DNA of 64,000 nucleotides from Asanoa ishikariensis (GTDB lineage Bacteria; Actinomycetota; Actinomycetes; Mycobacteriales; Micromonosporaceae). The position numbers and the translations under genes were made by a program. The first letter of the stretch is position 1. Each line of letters opens with the position of its first letter. The stretch spans positions 1,116,001 through 1,180,000 of the forward strand of contig NZ_FNQB01000001.1 in NCBI RefSeq assembly GCF_900107455.1, read 5' to 3'. Of this stretch, positions 33,893-43,308 are shown in pieces. Below the pieces are notes generated by a model. That model was not told the origin of the DNA. It saw only the letters and a list, made by a program, of their open reading frames with translations, and searched no databases.

Positions 33893-35503
33893 TCATTCGA
33901 CGTGTCGTTGGTGTTCTGGGCCTAGGGCTATGCGGGCGATGTCGGTCAGTGCGTCGTTGTCCGCGCGCCAGTAGCCGCTGTGGCCTCCCGGGTCGCTCGT
34001 GAAGACCTGGCCGCCGAAGTCCGGGTGGCTCGGGTTGCGGCCGAACCACAGGTCCTCGTTGGGGTGTGGTCGTAGGTCCGGCCGGAACGGGTTGGCCAGC
34101 TCGGCTCCCAGTCGGTTGAGCGGTTCCTTCCAGCCGGGCGCGAGGTAGGCGATCGGGTCGTCAGCCGCGGTCGTCGACCAGACTCGGGACGGTGGCAGGC
34201 CCAGCGCCGACGCGTGGTCGGCGCCCACGCCCGGTGAGCCCACGAAAATCAGGTCGTCGGCGGCCAGGCCCATGGAAGCGGCGGTCGCGCCGACCGTCAG
34301 TGAGCCGTAGCTCAGACCCAGCAGCGTCTGCTGCGCCGGCGGGCCCTCGTGGGTGGCGCGTAGACCCTCCGCGAAGCGGTGCAGGCCAGGCCCGGCGTCG
34401 TGTGCCCTGGCCGCGAACATGGCCTCGCCCAGATAGGACGGCGCGTCGTAGTCGAGCCACAGCACCGTCGACGTGCGTTGGCCCGGGTCGACCGCGGCTG
34501 CTCGGGTGGACACCGCCTCCGTGCGGGTCAGGTCGTCGCGGACCGCGGTCAGGTCGGCGGTCATCCCGGGCACGTAGGCCAGGACGTTGTCGGCTTGGTC
34601 CGGGTCGCCCAAGGCCAGCACCAGCCGGCCGTCGCCCTCGGGCACGAGGCTCATCAGGTAGGCCCGCTCGCCGGTCTCGGCCGACAACCTCGCCTCGACC
34701 GCGTCGATGCCCGACATCAGCCCGACCAGCCGGAGGCTGGCGGAGACCGCCGCGTGCCGGGGCATCGCCGTGCGGACCGCCTCAGCCCGCTCTCGCACCA
34801 GGCCGGCCCGCCACACCGCGAGGAGAGCCCGGTTGGCTTGGTCTCGGGCGGCGACCGGCACGCCGTCGAGGCGACCGACGCGGAACGGCTCGTAGACCAA
34901 CAGCCACCGCCGTTCCGCCGGGGTCAGACTGGCCCACCACTGTCGGACGGCGCTCGGTGGTGCACCGGCCGGCGGGCGCTGCCGGGGCGGTGCGGTGGGC
35001 CAGCCCGCGCCGGCCGCCGCGGCGAGCCGGTCGAGGTGGGCGGACGTTTCCCGGTCGGCGTCGGTCGCCGCACGCAGCGTCGCGACGATCGCGGTCCCGA
35101 CCCGGTCGGCCGCGTGCAGTGCGGCGACCCGGTCGATCCCCGTGACCGTGACGTCCGGCGCCGTGCGCCCGGTGCGGTCGATCTCGACGTGCGCCGGCGC
35201 CGCCCCGGCCACCGCCGCGGCGAGCATTCCGCGGGCCCGGGTCAGCGCGGACGCGAACCCGGACAACACCTGGTCGGTCTCGACGAACGCCAGCCGCGCC
35301 GCGTCGAGCGGCGGGCGCAGCGCGCGGACGTGACCGCCGGCCGCCGAACCCGCCGCGCCCCGCCACCCGTCGGCGACCCGCCCGGCCACCGCGCCCAGCT
35401 CGACAGCCCGCCGCCCGACGTCGACCGCCAACCGGGCCCAGGCCGCACCCGCCGCCCGCCACATAGCCGGGTCGGCCCGCCACAACTGCGCATAGGTCAC
35501 CAC
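33893..35503 (-). CDS. DUF1023 alpha/beta-hydrolase domain protein
   Basis: A 536-residue protein. The N-terminal ~200 residues are alpha-helical and Ala-rich (ADPAMWRAAGAAWARLAVDV), like WXG100/secretion-partner helices. The C-terminal half is the DUF1023 hydrolase, with nucleophile serine in LLGLSYGSLTVGA, a likely acid region in WSTTAADDPIAYL and a histidine in DPGGHSGYW. Its substrate is unknown. GTG at 35503 or 35500 follows the upstream stop by only 7-10 bases, so the two are coupled. The last codons are duplicated downstream at 33600-33690. Confidence 0.85.
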   Translation of the reverse strand: MVTYAQLWRADPAMWRAAGAAWARLAVDVGRRAVELGAVAGRVADGWRGAAGSAAGGHVRALRPPLDAARLAFVETDQVLSGFASALTRARGMLAAAVAGAAPAHVEIDRTGRTAPDVTVTGIDRVAALHAADRVGTAIVATLRAATDADRETSAHLDRLAAAAGAGWPTAPPRQRPPAGAPPSAVRQWWASLTPAERRWLLVYEPFRVGRLDGVPVAARDQANRALLAVWRAGLVRERAEAVRTAMPRHAAVSASLRLVGLMSGIDAVEARLSAETGERAYLMSLVPEGDGRLVLALGDPDQADNVLAYVPGMTADLTAVRDDLTRTEAVSTRAAAVDPGQRTSTVLWLDYDAPSYLGEAMFAARAHDAGPGLHRFAEGLRATHEGPPAQQTLLGLSYGSLTVGATAASMGLAADDLIFVGSPGVGADHASALGLPPSRVWSTTAADDPIAYLAPGWKEPLNRLGAELANPFRPDLRPHPNEDLWFGRNPSHPDFGGQVFTSDPGGHSGYWRADNDALTDIARIALGPEHQRHVE

Positions 35504-35510
35504 GGCCCGC

Positions 35511-35792
35511 TCACCCGACCCGGTGCAGCCGGATCGCGGCCCGCAGGTCGGCCTCTTCGTAAGAGCGCGCGGCATCCCGTAGTAGCCCGCCCGAGCGGGC
35601 CACCCGCGCGGCCGCCGCACCAAGCGCCGAGGACGCGTCGCGGGTCAGACCGCTCAGGGCGGCCCCCGCCGACCACTCCAAAGCCGGGACGCACAGGTCG
35701 TCGCGGCCGACCGCCAGGGCGCGCGCCACCAGGTCGAGCTCGGTCGCCCGGTCGCGCAACAGCCCGGGATCGACCCGCAGGTCACCGTCCAC
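35511..35792 (-). CDS. small helical protein, WXG100-like partner of the DUF1023 hydrolase
   Basis: A 93-residue mostly helical protein from a GTG at 35792, five bases after GGGGAGG. It starts DGDLRVDPGLLRDRATELDL and has Trp in LEWSAGAA, close to the helix-turn-helix WxG position of ESAT-6-like proteins, but the exact WxG triplet is absent. No signal peptide. It is encoded directly before the DUF1023 protein. A secreted or complex-forming partner is an inference from size and context. Confidence 0.65.
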   Translation of the reverse strand: MDGDLRVDPGLLRDRATELDLVARALAVGRDDLCVPALEWSAGAALSGLTRDASSALGAAAARVARSGGLLRDAARSYEEADLRAAIRLHRVG

Positions 35793-35857
35793 GTCAACCT
35801 CCCCAAAAGAAAGTCAGGAGGTCACGCTAGGACGGCGGCAAGGCCCGAAGACCAGGC

Positions 35858-35898
35858 TGTGGACAAGCGGGCGGGCCGCGCAACGCAGGCTGTCCACA
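35858..35898. other. inverted pair of DnaA-box-like 9-mers
   Basis: TGTGGACAA (35858-35866; TTGTCCACA on the minus strand, the actinobacterial consensus) and CTGTCCACA (35890-35898) face each other 23 bp apart in the divergent gap before acpS. Two near-perfect boxes in a 150-bp gap are more than expected by chance, and could regulate acpS or the hydrolase genes, or be a DnaA-titrating site. Confidence 0.45.
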
Positions 35899-35941
35899 AG
35901 GCTTGTGCACCACGTACACCTGTTGCTAATAGGGTGGACCG

Positions 35942-36310
35942 ATGATCGTCGCTGTCGGGATCGATGTGGTCCTCGTCGAACGGTTCACCGGGGCGCTGAC
36001 CCGGACACCACTGCTCGGCGACCGGCTGTTCACCGAGGCGGAGCGGTTCACCGGCTCCGGCAACCCGCGCCCGCCGGAGTCCCTGGCGGCCCGGTTCGCG
36101 GCCAAGGAGGCCGTGGCCAAGGCCCTCGGCGCCCCCGGCGGCCTGCACTGGCACGACTGCGAGGTCGTCACCGACCCGGACGGCCGACCCTGGCTCACGG
36201 TGAGCGGCACGGTCGCCGCGGCGGCGGCCGAACGTGGCGTCAACCGCTGGCACCTGTCGCTCTCCCACGACGGCGGCATCGCCTCAGCGATGGTGGTGGC
36301 CGAGCAATGA
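35942..36310 (+). CDS. acpS: holo-[acyl-carrier-protein] synthase
   Basis: A 122-residue AcpS, which moves 4'-phosphopantetheine from CoA to acyl carrier protein for fatty acid synthesis. The magnesium-binding Asp8 is in [13 protein letters not shown], and the second metal ligand is in the helix [19 protein letters not shown]. Start ATG at 35942 behind GGTGGACCG. First gene of a long overlapping operon; its stop overlaps the next ATG (ATGA). Confidence 0.95.
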   Translation: MIVAVGIDVVLVERFTGALTRTPLLGDRLFTEAERFTGSGNPRPPESLAARFAAKEAVAKALGAPGGLHWHDCEVVTDPDGRPWLTVSGTVAAAAAERGVNRWHLSLSHDGGIASAMVVAEQ

Positions 36311-37782
36311 GGAAAGCCTGGCGCGTCGCCGACGTCCGGTCGGCAGAAGAAGCCCTGATGGCCCGCCTCCCGGAGGGCACCCTGATGCAGCGCGCCGCCG
36401 CGGGCCTCGCCCGCCGCTGTGCCCTGATCCTGCACAACGTGTACGGCGCCCACGTCACCCTCCTCGTCGGCGCGGGCAACAACGGCGGCGACGCCCTCTA
36501 CGCGGGCGCGATCCTGGCCAACCGAGGCGTCGCCGTCACCGCGATCCTGCTCGACCCGGCCCGCGTACACCAGGACGGTCTGAAGGCCTTGAAAGCGAGC
36601 GGCGGCCGAGAGAGCGCCCAGCCACCCCGCACAGTGGACCTCATCATCGACGGCATCGTCGGCATCGGTGCCAAGGGCGGCCTGCGCAGCGGAGCCTCCG
36701 CCACGCTGCAGAGGGCCAAGGAACGCCGGGGCCGCCACGGGCAGCGCCCGACCGTCGTCGCCGTCGACGTGCCCAGCGGCGTCGACGTCGACACCGGCGA
36801 CGTACCCGGCAAAGCGGTCCAGGCCGACGTCACCGTCACCTTCGGCTGCCTCAAGCCCGCCCACGTGGTCGGCCCGGCCGCCCCGCTGGCCGGCGAGGTC
36901 GAGCTGGTCGACATCGGCCTGGCTCCATGGCTGCGGGCCGACCCCGCGATCCTGGTGCCCGACCGGGCGGACATCGTCGACGCGCTGCCGAAGCACCGCC
37001 CGACGGACGAGAAGTACACCCGCGGCGTGGTCGGCATCGCGACCGGCTCCGCGACGTACCCGGGCGCCGCGATCCTGTCCACCTGGGGTGCGCTGGCCGG
37101 CCCGACCGGCATGGTCCGCTACGCCGGGGGCGCCCGCGAGTACGTCGTGCAGGCGCACCCCAGCGTCGTCGCGACCGACCGGATCACCGACGCGGGTCGG
37201 GTGCAGGCGTGGGTGGTCGGCAGCGGCCTGGGCACCGACGAGGCGGCCGCGACGGCGGTACGGACGGTGCTCGCCAGCAGCCTGCCGGTGGTCCTCGACG
37301 CCGACGCGCTCAACCTGCTGGTCGACGGCACGATGGCCGACCTGATGCGCGGCCGCAGCGCCCCGCTCGTGCTCACCCCGCACGACCGCGAGTTCGCCCG
37401 GCTGGCGGGTGAGGAACCCGGGCCAGACCGGGTCGCCGCGGCCCAGAAGCTGGCGGCACACACCAACGCGGTGGTCCTCCTCAAGGGTGACCGCACGATC
37501 GTGGCCACCCCGAGCGGGCTGGCGTACGCGAACCCGACCGGCAGCGCGGCCCTGGCCACCGGCGGCACCGGCGACGTCCTGGCCGGCCTGCTGGGTTCCC
37601 TGCTGGCCGGCGGCCTGCGGCCGGAAGTGGCCGCCGTCACAGCCGCCTACCTGCACGGACTCGCTGGCCGGGAGGCGGCCCGCCAAGGCCCCGTCAGCGC
37701 GTCCGACGTGGCCGCCGCTCTGCGCCCTGTAGTCAATGACCTCCGCCCGGGTGACCAGGAAAACGTCGTTACCCCCAAGTAG
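36307..37782 (+). CDS. nnr: bifunctional NAD(P)H-hydrate epimerase / ADP-dependent dehydratase
   Basis: A 491-residue repair enzyme for hydrated NADH/NADPH. The N-terminal epimerase half (1 to about 215) has [20 protein letters not shown] and [15 protein letters not shown]. The C-terminal ribokinase-like dehydratase half has [32 protein letters not shown], and [20 protein letters not shown]-like ATP/anion motif ([20 protein letters not shown]). ATG at 36307 overlaps the acpS stop. The pairing acpS-nnr-alr is the standard actinobacterial order. Confidence 0.94.
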   Translation: MRKAWRVADVRSAEEALMARLPEGTLMQRAAAGLARRCALILHNVYGAHVTLLVGAGNNGGDALYAGAILANRGVAVTAILLDPARVHQDGLKALKASGGRESAQPPRTVDLIIDGIVGIGAKGGLRSGASATLQRAKERRGRHGQRPTVVAVDVPSGVDVDTGDVPGKAVQADVTVTFGCLKPAHVVGPAAPLAGEVELVDIGLAPWLRADPAILVPDRADIVDALPKHRPTDEKYTRGVVGIATGSATYPGAAILSTWGALAGPTGMVRYAGGAREYVVQAHPSVVATDRITDAGRVQAWVVGSGLGTDEAAATAVRTVLASSLPVVLDADALNLLVDGTMADLMRGRSAPLVLTPHDREFARLAGEEPGPDRVAAAQKLAAHTNAVVLLKGDRTIVATPSGLAYANPTGSAALATGGTGDVLAGLLGSLLAGGLRPEVAAVTAAYLHGLAGREAARQGPVSASDVAAALRPVVNDLRPGDQENVVTPK

Positions 37783-37792
37783 GCTAAGCACC

Positions 37793-38914
37793 ATGTGGCA
37801 AGCCGAAGTCCGCGTCGACCTCGACGCCATCCGGGCCAACGTGGCCCGGCTGCGCGCCGGCACCAGTGCCGCGGTGATGGCGGTCGTCAAGGGCGACGGC
37901 TACGGCCATGGCATGGTCCCCGCCGCCCGCGCCGCCCTGGCCGGCGGCGCGACCTGGCTCGGCGTCTGCACCCTCGACGAAGCGCTCGGCCTGCGCCGCG
38001 CCGGCATCACCGCGCCGGTCCTGGCCTGGCTGCTCGCCCCCGGCCTGCCCCTGCACGAGGGCGTCGCCAACGACATCGACCTGAGCGCCGCCAGCCTCGG
38101 TCAGCTCGACGAGATGATCACCGCCGGGCAAACAGCGCAGCGCCCCACGCGAGTGCACCTCAAGATCGACACTGGCCTGTCCCGGGGTGGCGCCACCGCC
38201 GACGACTGGCCGGCGCTGGTCGAGGCGGCGGCCAAGGCCCAGGCCGACGGCGCGATCGAGATCATCGGTGTCTGGAGCCACTTCGTCTACGCGGACGCGC
38301 CCGGCCACGAGACCATCGACCGCCAGCTCGACGCCTTCCGCGACGCCCTGGCGGTGGCCGAGCGGCTCGGTGTCCGCCCGCAGCTACGACACATCGCCAA
38401 CTCGGCCGCCACGCTGACCCGGCCGGACGCCCACTTCGATTTGGTCCGCCCCGGCATCGCGGTCTACGGGCTGTCGCCGGTCCCGGGCGAGCGCTACGGC
38501 CTGCGCCCGGCGATGACCGCGCGCGCCCGGATCATGCTCACCAAGCGCGTCCCGGCCGGCACCGGCGTCTCCTACGGCCACACCTACACCACCGACCGCG
38601 AGACCACGCTCGCCGTCGTCCCGCTCGGCTACGCCGACGGTGTGCCGCGGCACGCGTCCAACATCGGGCCGGTCGCGATCGACGGGGTCCGGCACACCAT
38701 CGCCGGCCGGGTCTGCATGGACCAGATCGTGCTCGACGTCGGCGACCAGCCGGTCGCGCCGGGCGACGTGGCGACGCTGTTCGGCTCCGGCGACAACGGC
38801 GGCCCCACCGCCGACGACTGGGCCGACGCGATCGACACGATCAACTATGAGATCGTCACCCGCTTCGGCAGCACCAGAGTGAACAGGGTGTACGACAAAG
38901 AGGACGGTGAATGA
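37793..38914 (+). CDS. alr: alanine racemase
   Basis: A 373-residue PLP enzyme that interconverts L- and D-alanine for peptidoglycan. PLP is bound by Lys33 in VMAVVKGDGYGHG; the catalytic tyrosine of the other subunit is in GVSYGHTYTT, and RVCMDQIVLDVGD closes the active site. Start ATG at 37793, 10 bp after nnr; its stop overlaps the start of the next gene. Confidence 0.97.
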   Translation: MWQAEVRVDLDAIRANVARLRAGTSAAVMAVVKGDGYGHGMVPAARAALAGGATWLGVCTLDEALGLRRAGITAPVLAWLLAPGLPLHEGVANDIDLSAASLGQLDEMITAGQTAQRPTRVHLKIDTGLSRGGATADDWPALVEAAAKAQADGAIEIIGVWSHFVYADAPGHETIDRQLDAFRDALAVAERLGVRPQLRHIANSAATLTRPDAHFDLVRPGIAVYGLSPVPGERYGLRPAMTARARIMLTKRVPAGTGVSYGHTYTTDRETTLAVVPLGYADGVPRHASNIGPVAIDGVRHTIAGRVCMDQIVLDVGDQPVAPGDVATLFGSGDNGGPTADDWADAIDTINYEIVTRFGSTRVNRVYDKEDGE

Positions 38915-39975
38915 GTACCCGACGCCGCGCGGGAATCGTCGGTGCGGTGGTCGGTCTGGCCGCGGCCGGAATCGCCACCGGGATCGCCGTCGAGCGTGCG
39001 GTCGTCCGCCGTTCGAAGCGGGGCGTGTCCGACCCGTACGTCGACGAGCCGTTCGACCGGCTGCCCTATGACGAGTCGCTCGTCGTCACCACCGCCGACG
39101 GCACCGACATCCACGTCGAGGTGGTCGAGCCGACAGCCGCAGAAGGGGCGAAACCGACGCTCGTCTTCGTGCACGGCTTCTGCCTCGACATGGGCACGTT
39201 CCACTTCCAGCGCAGCGCGCTGACCGCCCGGGGCGAATACCGCATGGTCTTCTACGACCAGCCCGGCCACGGCCGCTCGGGCCGGATGGAGACCGGCGAA
39301 TACGAGCTTCCGGCGCTCGGCGAGACGCTGCACGCGGTGCTGTCCGAGACCGTCCCGGACGGGCCGCTCATCCTGGTCGGGCACTCGATGGGCGGCATGA
39401 CCATCATGGCGTTCGCCGAGCTCTACCCGGAGTTCTTCGAGGACCGGGTCAAGGGCTGCGTGCTGATCGCCACCTCCGGCGGCCTGATCGACGAGACCCG
39501 GCTGGGCCTGCCCGCGCTGATCGGCCGGGTCGGCGGCCCGCTGCTGCCGCTGGTCAACAGCGCGACCCGGCTCACCGGCCCGACCATCGACCGGGCCCGG
39601 GTCGCCGCCACCGACCTGGCCTGGCTGCTCACCCGCCGGTACGGCTTCGGTGAGTCCCGGCCCAGCCCGTCGCTGGTGTCCTATGTGGAGAAGATGAACT
39701 CGCGCACCTCGGTCGACACGGTCGCGCGCTACCTGCGCACCCTCTACACCCACGCCCGTTATCCCGCGCTGGCCGCCCTGGAGCGCACGCCGACCGTGAT
39801 AATCGTCGGCGACAAAGACATGATCACACCGGTCGCGCACTCCGAGGAGATCCTCCGGCACCTGCCCGACGCGGAGTTCGTCAAAGTCAACGACAGCGGC
39901 CACGTCGTCATGCTCGAGCACGCCGACGAGGTCAACGCGACGCTCACCACCTTCCTGGAGAAGATCTCGGCATGA
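38911..39975 (+). CDS. alpha/beta-fold hydrolase with N-terminal membrane anchor
   Basis: A 354-residue protein. A basic start (MSTRRRAGIVGAVVGLAAAG) gives an uncleaved signal anchor at about residues 6-28. The hydrolase core has the oxyanion segment VFVHGFCLDMG, nucleophile LVGHSMGGMTIM, acid GDKDMITP and histidine NDSGHVVMLEH. The substrate may be a lipid or ester at the membrane; the family often sits between alr and tsaE in actinobacteria. ATG overlaps the alr stop and its own stop overlaps tsaE. Confidence 0.92.
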   Translation: MSTRRRAGIVGAVVGLAAAGIATGIAVERAVVRRSKRGVSDPYVDEPFDRLPYDESLVVTTADGTDIHVEVVEPTAAEGAKPTLVFVHGFCLDMGTFHFQRSALTARGEYRMVFYDQPGHGRSGRMETGEYELPALGETLHAVLSETVPDGPLILVGHSMGGMTIMAFAELYPEFFEDRVKGCVLIATSGGLIDETRLGLPALIGRVGGPLLPLVNSATRLTGPTIDRARVAATDLAWLLTRRYGFGESRPSPSLVSYVEKMNSRTSVDTVARYLRTLYTHARYPALAALERTPTVIIVGDKDMITPVAHSEEILRHLPDAEFVKVNDSGHVVMLEHADEVNATLTTFLEKISA

Positions 39976-40457
39976 TCGAGCTGACCACTGTGGACGACAC
40001 GCGGGCGTTCGGGGCCCGGCTGGCGGCCGTGCTGCGCCCGGGCGACCTGGTCGTGCTCACCGGCCCACTCGGTGCCGGCAAGACCGCGCTGGTGCAGGGC
40101 ATCGGCGCCGGGCTGCACGTGCTCGGTGCCGTCACCTCGCCGACGTTCGTGATCGCCCGGGTGCACCGGCCGGACCCGGCACACGGCGGCACAGTGCCGT
40201 TGGTGCACGCCGACGCGTACCGGATCGGCGCCGCGGCCGACCCTCTGGCCGAGATCGACGGGCTCGACCTCGACGCGTCCATGGACGACGCCGTCACCGT
40301 GGTCGAGTGGGGCGAGGGCATCGTCGAGCAGCTTCGCGAAGACCACCTCCGGGTACGCATAGACCGGCGCGACGACGACACTAGGGTGATCGAGCTGGAG
40401 GCGACCGGCGGCGACTGGGCCGCCCGCGTCGCGACGCTCACGGAGGATGCCCGGTGA
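39972..40457 (+). CDS. tsaE: tRNA threonylcarbamoyladenosine biosynthesis ATPase TsaE
   Basis: A 161-residue P-loop protein (Walker A GPLGAGKTALVQGIG, switch-like PTFVIARVH, and VVEWGEGIVEQ). TsaE is the ATPase of the TsaB-TsaD-TsaE complex that makes t6A37 in tRNAs reading ANN codons. It overlaps the hydrolase stop (ATGA) and the ung start (GTGA). tsaB, rimI and tsaD follow in the same operon. Confidence 0.95.
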   Translation: MIELTTVDDTRAFGARLAAVLRPGDLVVLTGPLGAGKTALVQGIGAGLHVLGAVTSPTFVIARVHRPDPAHGGTVPLVHADAYRIGAAADPLAEIDGLDLDASMDDAVTVVEWGEGIVEQLREDHLRVRIDRRDDDTRVIELEATGGDWAARVATLTEDAR

Positions 40458-41137
40458 ACCTGCCCGACCTGTTGCCGAACGAGTGGCGCACCGCGCTGGA
40501 GTCGCACCTCGACCCGGCCGCCACCGCCGACCTGGGCGCGTTCGTGGCCGCGGCATACGCCGCCACACCGGTTTTCCCTCCTCTGCCCGACCTGTTCACC
40601 GCCTATCGGCTGTGCAAGCCCGCCGACACCAGGGTGGTCATCCTCGGTCAGGATCCGTACCACAAGGCGGGTCAGGCCCACGGGCTCAGCTTCAGCGTGC
40701 AGGCCGGCGTACGCGTGCCGCCCTCGCTCCGCAACGTCTACAAGGAGCTCGCCGCCGACCTCGGCGCCGCCGCTCCCGAGGGCGGTGACCTGCGTGGCTG
40801 GGCGACGCAAGGGGTGCTGCTGCTCAACGCGGTGCTGACGGTGCGCGAGGGTGCCGCGGGGTCGCACGCCAACAAGGGCTGGGAGGCGTTCACCGACGCC
40901 ACCATCGCGGCCTTGCAGGACCAACCCGACCGGGTGGTGTTCCTGCTGTGGGGCAGCTACGCCCGCAAGAAGGCGGCCCTCGTCACCAACCCTGCCCACG
41001 TCGTGCTGGAGGCCGGCCACCCGAGCCCGCTCAACCCCCGCGGGTTCCTGGGCAGCCGCCCGTTCAGCGCCGCCAACAAGGCCCTCGCCGACGCGGGCCT
41101 GACGCCGATCGACTGGAGCCGTTCCGCATCGGCCTGA
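40454..41137 (+). CDS. ung: uracil-DNA glycosylase, family 1
   Basis: A 227-residue enzyme that removes uracil from DNA. The water-activating motif is GQDPYHKAGQAHGL (Asp67), followed by the Phe/Ser segment SFSVQAGVRVPPSL, and the DNA-intercalation loop GHPSPLNPRGFLGSRPFS with the catalytic histidine. GTG start overlapping the tsaE stop. It is an unusual guest within the t6A operon, but this placement is seen in some actinobacteria. Confidence 0.96.
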   Translation: MNLPDLLPNEWRTALESHLDPAATADLGAFVAAAYAATPVFPPLPDLFTAYRLCKPADTRVVILGQDPYHKAGQAHGLSFSVQAGVRVPPSLRNVYKELAADLGAAAPEGGDLRGWATQGVLLLNAVLTVREGAAGSHANKGWEAFTDATIAALQDQPDRVVFLLWGSYARKKAALVTNPAHVVLEAGHPSPLNPRGFLGSRPFSAANKALADAGLTPIDWSRSASA

Positions 41138-41175
41138 GCGGCACCCACCCAAGCGCGCCGGATAAGGTGCATATC

Positions 41176-41835
41176 GTGCTCGTTCTCGTTCTCGACACGT
41201 CGACGCCCGCGGTCACCGCGGCGCTGGCCGACGTCACTCCCACCGGTCACACCGTGACCGCCGAGCTGCGCACGGTCGACGGGCGGGCACACGGCGAGCT
41301 GATGGCGCCCGAGATCGACGAGGCGCTGCGAAAGTCCGGCGCGTCCGTCCGCGACCTCGTGGCGATCGTCGCGGGCACCGGCCCAGGGCCGTTCACCGGG
41401 CTGCGCGTGGGCCTGGTCACGGCGGCCAGCATGGGTCAGGCGCTGGGCATCCCGACGTACGGCGTCTGCTCCCTGGACGCCATCGGCGGCGTGCCCGGCC
41501 AGGTCACCCTGGCCGCCACCGACGCACGCCGCCGCGAGGTCTACTGGGCCATCTACGACCAGGCCGGCACGCGCGTCGAGGGTCCGCACGTCGACCTGCC
41601 CGACGTCGTCGCGGCGAAGACAGTCGCGGTAGCGGTCGGCGACGGTGCCCTGAAGTACGCCGACCGGCTCGGCGTCAAGGTGCTCGACGAGCCCCGCTAT
41701 CCCGTGGTCGACACGTTCGTGCGACTGGCCGCCGAGCGGATCCTCGCCGGGGCGCCCAGCGAGCCGCTCACCCCCCTCTACCTCCGCCGCCCGGACGCCG
41801 TCGCGGCGGGAGGCCACAAGTCGGTGCTCCCGTGA
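41176..41835 (+). CDS. tsaB: tRNA threonylcarbamoyladenosine biosynthesis protein TsaB
   Basis: A 219-residue ASKHA-fold protein (start LVLVLDTSTPAVTAALADV, then VAGTGPGPFTGLRVGLVTA). TsaB is a non-catalytic partner of TsaD that carries and stabilises it. GTG at 41176 is eight bases behind AAGG; a GTG at 41167 is possible. Its stop overlaps the rimI start (GTGA). It ends with the common PLYLRRPDA segment. Confidence 0.93.
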   Translation: MLVLVLDTSTPAVTAALADVTPTGHTVTAELRTVDGRAHGELMAPEIDEALRKSGASVRDLVAIVAGTGPGPFTGLRVGLVTAASMGQALGIPTYGVCSLDAIGGVPGQVTLAATDARRREVYWAIYDQAGTRVEGPHVDLPDVVAAKTVAVAVGDGALKYADRLGVKVLDEPRYPVVDTFVRLAAERILAGAPSEPLTPLYLRRPDAVAAGGHKSVLP

Positions 41836-42272
41836 CGACCGGCACGCTGACGCGGTTGCGCTGGTGGCACATCGCCAAGCTGCTGCCGATCGAGGAAGAC
41901 CTGTTCGGTGCCGAGAAGTGGTCGGCCGGCATGTTCTGGAACGAGCTCTCCAGTGGCCATTACTACCTGGTCGCGGAGGACGAGAACCGGATATTGGGGT
42001 ACGGCGGTCTCGCGGTCAACGGCGACGAGGCGTGGATCCAGAACATCGCGGTCGTACGCGACGCGCAGCGCCAGGGCATCGGCCGCACGATCCTGGAGGC
42101 GCTGCTCGCCGAGGCCGCCCGCCGCAAGGCCCCGGCCGTGCTGCTCGAGGTCGCGGTCGACAACGCTCCGGCCCAGAAGCTCTACGCCACCTACGGTTTC
42201 GAGCCGATCGGCGTACGCCGTGGCTATTACCAACCCAGCAACACTGACGCACTGGTGATGAGACGTGACTGA
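41832..42272 (+). CDS. rimI: ribosomal-protein-alanine N-acetyltransferase RimI
   Basis: A 146-residue GNAT acetyltransferase. The acetyl-CoA loop is [12 protein letters not shown] (R/Q-x-x-G-x-G/A form), preceded by AWIQNIAVV; the end [17 protein letters not shown] has the conserved RimI tyrosines. It acetylates the N-terminus of S18 in E. coli; the same substrate is assumed. GTG overlaps tsaB and its last codons overlap tsaD by eight bases. Confidence 0.93.
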   Translation: MTTGTLTRLRWWHIAKLLPIEEDLFGAEKWSAGMFWNELSSGHYYLVAEDENRILGYGGLAVNGDEAWIQNIAVVRDAQRQGIGRTILEALLAEAARRKAPAVLLEVAVDNAPAQKLYATYGFEPIGVRRGYYQPSNTDALVMRRD

Positions 42273-43308
42273 CGAACCGCTAGTTCTGGGCATCGAGACG
42301 TCCTGCGACGAGACGGGCGTCGGCATCGTCCGCGGCACGACGTTGCTCGCCGACGCGCTGGCGTCCAGTGTGGACCTGCACGCGCGGTTCGGTGGCGTGG
42401 TGCCCGAGGTCGCCAGCCGGGCGCACCTCGAGGCCATGGTGCCGACGATGCAGCGGGCGCTCGACGAGGCCGGCGTGACGCTCGCCGACGTCGACGCGAT
42501 CGCCGTGACCTCGGGCCCGGGCCTGGCCGGGGCGCTGCTGGTCGGTGTCGCCGCCGCCAAGGGCTACGCGGTCGCCGCCGAGAAGCCGATCTACGGCGTC
42601 AACCACCTGGCCGCGCACGTCGCCGTCGACACCCTGGAGCACGGCCCCCTGCCCGAGCCGGCGATCGCCCTGCTGGTCTCCGGTGGGCACTCGTCGCTGC
42701 TGCTGGTCGACGACCTGGCCACCGGCGTGACCCCGCTCGGCTCGACCATCGACGATGCCGCCGGCGAGGCCTTCGACAAGGTGGCCCGGCTGCTCGGCAT
42801 GCCGTTCCCGGGTGGGCCGCCGATCGACCGCGCGGCCCGCGACGGGCAGGCCACGATCGCTTTCCCGCGCGGCCTCACCGCCGCCAAGGACCAGGCCGCG
42901 CACCGGTTCGACTTCTCCTTCTCCGGCCTGAAGACGGCCGTGGCCCGCTGGGTCGAGGCGCGCGAGCGGGCCGGTGAGCCGGTGCCGGTCAACGACGTGG
43001 CGGCCTCGTTCCAGGACGCGGTCTGTGACGTGCTCACCGCCAAGGCGATCGACGCCTGCCGGCAGCACGGCGTCGACACGCTGGTGATCGGCGGCGGGGT
43101 GGCGGCCAACTCGCGGCTGCGCGTCCTGGCCGAGGAGCGCGCGGCGAAGGTCGGCATCAGGGTCCGAGTGCCGCGGCCCAAGCTGTGCACGGACAACGGC
43201 GCGATGGTCGCCGCGCTCGGTTCGCACCTGGTCGCGGCCGGAGTCCGGCCCAGCCGGCTGGATCTGCCGGCCGACTCTGCGATGCCGTTGACGCTCGTGA
43301 GTGTGTAA
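42265..43308 (+). CDS. tsaD: tRNA N6-adenosine threonylcarbamoyltransferase TsaD
   Basis: A 347-residue ASKHA-fold enzyme that transfers the threonylcarbamoyl group to A37. It has [14 protein letters not shown] at the start, the metal-binding HLEAMVPTM and [10 protein letters not shown], and [10 protein letters not shown]; the iron/metal ligand and nucleotide-binding [11 protein letters not shown] are present. GTG start overlaps rimI by eight bases. With tsaB and tsaE it forms the complete t6A complex except for TsaC, which is not in the window. Confidence 0.96.
   Translation: MTDEPLVLGIETSCDETGVGIVRGTTLLADALASSVDLHARFGGVVPEVASRAHLEAMVPTMQRALDEAGVTLADVDAIAVTSGPGLAGALLVGVAAAKGYAVAAEKPIYGVNHLAAHVAVDTLEHGPLPEPAIALLVSGGHSSLLLVDDLATGVTPLGSTIDDAAGEAFDKVARLLGMPFPGGPPIDRAARDGQATIAFPRGLTAAKDQAAHRFDFSFSGLKTAVARWVEARERAGEPVPVNDVAASFQDAVCDVLTAKAIDACRQHGVDTLVIGGGVAANSRLRVLAEERAAKVGIRVRVPRPKLCTDNGAMVAALGSHLVAAGVRPSRLDLPADSAMPLTLVSV

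Noticed and set aside
33347-34002. two ~190-codon overlapping plus-strand frames in the 33-kb gap
   Set aside because: They cross a 20-bp tandem repeat that gives the same motif in shifting frames, overlap the real DUF1023 gene end, and have unnatural Trp/Arg/Ala composition.
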